From NCBI GenBank assembly GCA_964648005.1, contig CAZYKR010000227.1:1-7216 (forward strand): DNA of 7,216 nt, in the 5' to 3' direction. This DNA is from JAGQTE01 sp964648005. Its GTDB lineage: Bacteria > Actinomycetota > Acidimicrobiia > Acidimicrobiales > Acidimicrobilacustridaceae. This document shows positions 5,995 to 7,216 of this stretch, one piece after another. Within the stretch, counting starts at the first letter, position 1. Each line of letters opens with the position of its first letter. The position numbers were made by a program, and so were the translations under genes. The notes beneath the pieces are model-generated. The model saw nothing but the letters and a program-made list of their open reading frames with translations, made no database searches and was not told the DNA's origin.

Positions 5995-6094
5995 CGCCGG
6001 CGATGACGCCGCACCCACCATCGGGTAGGCACGGCGTTGCGTTGCGGCACCTCGCCCACCGCCCGGAGCGACTGCGCCGCTCGAGCGCTGACCG

Positions 6095-6100
6095 TACGAT
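6095..6100 (+). promoter_or_regulatory. Candidate -10 box for the YdeI/DUF1801 gene
   Basis: TACGAT fits TAnnnT and would give a leader of about 19 nt containing the AGGAG at 6116-6120. The -35 region is not recognisable. Confidence 0.45.
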
Positions 6101-6115
6101 CACATCGCCGAGAAC

Positions 6116-6120
6116 AGGAG
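6116..6120 (+). promoter_or_regulatory. Ribosome binding site of the YdeI/DUF1801 gene
   Basis: AGGAG lies 5 nt before ATG 6126. It fixes the start against a longer in-frame extension that begins at 5919 and runs through the divergent gene and its promoter. Confidence 0.7.
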
Positions 6121-6125
6121 CCGAC

Positions 6126-6710
6126 ATGGGAGCCAGCACTGATCCGAAGGTGGATGCCTACATCGACCGGTCCACGAAGTGGCCCGACGAGTTGGCTGCC
6201 GTACGGCCGATCCTGCTCGGGGCCGGGCTGAGCGAGGCCATCAAATGGGGCAAGCCCTGCTACAGCCACGGCAAGGCCAACATCGCCATCCTCCAGGAGA
6301 TGAAGGGCTTCCTGGCGGTGATGTTCTTCAAGGGATCGCTGCTCGAGGACCCCGACGGCGTGCTCGTCGATCAGGGCCCGAACTCACGCGCCGCCAAGCG
6401 GATCGAGCTCACCTCGGTCGACGACGTGCGTCGGCTGGCCGACACGATCGCGGCGTACGTCGCCGAGGCCGTCGACGTCGAGGAGGCCGGACTGCAGGTG
6501 GCGCCCGCGCCCCCGCCCGAGCTCTGCGCCGAGCTCCAGTACCGCATCGACACCGACGCCGCGTTCAAGGCCGCGTTCGAAGACCTCACCCCAGGGCGTC
6601 AGCGTGAGTACAACCTGCAGATCGCCGGCGCCAAGCAGGCATCCACCCGCGAGGCACGGGTGGAGAAGTACGCCCCGAAGATCCTCGCCGGCAAGGGCTT
6701 CCGAGACTGA
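6126..6710 (+). CDS. YdeI/OmpD-associated family protein with DUF1801 domain
   Basis: The product is 194 aa with two parts. Residues about 5-110 are a DUF1801 (frataxin-like fold) domain, with DAYIDRSTKWPDELAAVRPI, then EAIKWGKPCYSHGKANIAIL and FFKGSLLEDPDGVL. The C-terminal part (about 140-194) has AFEDLTPGRQREY, IAGAKQASTREARVEKYAPK and ILAGKGF, the hallmark of the YdeI/OmdA (bacteriocin-protection) family, where LTPGRQR and the Lys/Arg helix are conserved. The length is typical for the two-domain form. The biochemical role of the family is not settled. No signal peptide is seen, so it is cytosolic. ATG 6126 is supported by AGGAG and TACGAT upstream. It is divergent from the exported pentapeptide protein, and its transcript runs into a strong hairpin that starts 10 nt after the stop. 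Confidence 0.92.
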   Translation: MGASTDPKVDAYIDRSTKWPDELAAVRPILLGAGLSEAIKWGKPCYSHGKANIAILQEMKGFLAVMFFKGSLLEDPDGVLVDQGPNSRAAKRIELTSVDDVRRLADTIAAYVAEAVDVEEAGLQVAPAPPPELCAELQYRIDTDAAFKAAFEDLTPGRQREYNLQIAGAKQASTREARVEKYAPKILAGKGFRD

Positions 6711-6719
6711 ACGCCGCCC

Positions 6720-6765
6720 TTCTTGTGGTGTCCAGCCGCGCATGCGCGGTTAGGCACCACAGGAA
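6720..6765. terminator. Large hairpin after the YdeI gene, with a perfect 14-bp palindrome at its centre
   Basis: The centre CCGCGCATGCGCGG (6736-6749) is a perfect palindrome. The same axis extends outward through TGTGGTG (6724-6730) pairing with CACCACA (6755-6761) and out to 6720/6765. With G-U pairs counted, the 22-position stem has only one clear mismatch (6733/6752). It begins 10 nt after the stop at 6710 in a convergent gap, as expected for a two-way terminator, but lacks a T-run. A REP-type element is the alternative. Confidence 0.55.
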
Positions 6766-6781
6766 CCTCAGCACGAGGAGG

Positions 6782-6826
6782 CGGTTGCGCGCTTGTACGC
6801 GGCCGGCGCGTACAAACGCGCAGTCG
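6782..6826. terminator. Second large hairpin in the convergent gap
   Basis: The arms TGCGCGCTTGTACGCG (6786-6801) and CGCGTACAAACGCGCA (6807-6822) pair at 15 of 16 positions around a 5-nt loop. Two G-U and two G-C pairs extend it to 6782/6826. It ends 26 nt from the stop of the minus-strand hydrolase at 6853, so it is placed to end that transcript. No T-run follows. Its sequence is unrelated to the neighbouring hairpin. Confidence 0.55.
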
Positions 6827-6852
6827 ATTGCTCGCCGTCCGGTCTCGACGCC

Positions 6853-7216
6853 TCAGTCAGCGCCGACGAGGACGGGCAACAGGGCTTCGGCCGCCTCGGC
6901 CGGTCGTTCCTCGTGCGAGAACAGCCCGGCGTCGTCGATCACCGCGAGGCGGGCGTCAGCGAACGTGTCGACCATCTGTCGCGCCCACGCCACCGGGAAG
7001 AACTTGTCCTCGGCACCCCACACCAACTGCACCGGCACGTCGATGCGCCGGTGCAGCGCCGCCAACTCGTGGACGTAGCGCGCCGAGAAGCTGCGCAGCA
7101 CCCGCATCGACGCCGCCCGGCGCACGGGGTCGTCGACCAGCGGACGCAAGAACAGCTCATCGAAGTCCCCGTCGAGCAGCGAGCGATCGACGAAGGCGTC
7201 ACCGAGGACGAACCCG
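6853..7216 (-). CDS. Alpha/beta hydrolase, C-terminal part (cut by the window end)
   Basis: The frame is open from the right edge to the stop at 6853-6855, giving the last 120 residues. VPVQLVWGAEDKFFPVAWAR carries the late beta-strand and the Asp of the catalytic triad (GAED). About 27 residues later GLFSHEERPAEAAEAL carries the catalytic His. This spacing and the 'P..L.WG..D...P' pattern are standard for the alpha/beta-hydrolase fold (epoxide hydrolase, haloalkane dehalogenase, esterase group). The nucleophile and cap domain lie outside the window, so the reaction cannot be named. An internal TTG at 7149 is not the start, because the family-like reading frame continues to the edge. It is convergent with the YdeI gene, with two hairpins between them. 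Confidence 0.85.
   Translation of the reverse strand, partial: GFVLGDAFVDRSLLDGDFDELFLRPLVDDPVRRAASMRVLRSFSARYVHELAALHRRIDVPVQLVWGAEDKFFPVAWARQMVDTFADARLAVIDDAGLFSHEERPAEAAEALLPVLVGAD

Noticed and set aside
3295..6006. A 903-codon open frame on the + strand across the pentapeptide-repeat gene
   Set aside because: It shares codon boundaries with the minus-strand gene, so it stays open simply because TTA, CTA and TCA codons are avoided at this GC. Its translation is Arg/Gly/Val-rich with no recognisable domain.
5919..6125. Upstream extension of the YdeI/DUF1801 protein by 69 residues
   Set aside because: It overlaps the start of the divergent gene and the promoter; a good AGGAG precedes ATG 6126.
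6711..6852. The two palindromes as ends of an insertion sequence
   Set aside because: Each is a self-contained hairpin; the two differ in sequence, enclose no transposase and show no target duplication.

Overview
The window is 7.2 kb of very GC-rich DNA with G or C at almost every third codon position, tightly packed genes, and several candidate promoters with an actinobacterial TAnnnT -10 box. The protein mix (SnoaL/NTF2-like, PAPS sulfotransferase, alpha/beta hydrolases, a YdeI/DUF1801 protein, and a secreted pentapeptide-repeat protein with carboxypeptidase-regulatory-like domains) suggests a chromosome of an actinobacterium, possibly Acidimicrobiia. That placement is inference; no marker gene is present.

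Layout: (1) 1-167, the 3' end of a + strand gene that looks like the last blade of a YVTN/YncE-type beta-propeller with a Pro/Thr-rich tail. (2) 168-358, an intergenic stretch holding a 13-bp perfect inverted repeat and a candidate -10 box. (3) 359-700, a small SnoaL/NTF2-like protein (+), convergent with (4) 743-1993, a sulfotransferase (-). (5) 2059-3270, an alpha/beta hydrolase of FrsA/dihydropseudooxynicotine-hydrolase type (+), divergent from the sulfotransferase across about 65 bp. (6) 3313-5940, a large exported protein (-): signal peptide, three beta-sandwich domains, then a long pentapeptide-repeat solenoid interrupted four times by a related 29-31 residue insert. (7) 6126-6710, a DUF1801/YdeI protein (+) divergent from the previous gene. 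(8) 6711-6852, a convergent intergenic stretch with two large hairpins. (9) 6853-7216, the C-terminal part of an alpha/beta hydrolase (-), cut by the window end.

Strand changes at nearly every gene, so there is no multi-gene operon. The only regulatory pairings the layout suggests are the two divergent pairs (sulfotransferase/hydrolase and pentapeptide protein/YdeI protein). No mobile element, CRISPR array, tRNA or rRNA was seen, and no intergenic stretch exceeds 300 bases. I do not see a clear new multi-gene system. The most distinctive items are the exported pentapeptide-repeat protein with its repeated insert and paired cysteines, and the three intergenic palindromes.
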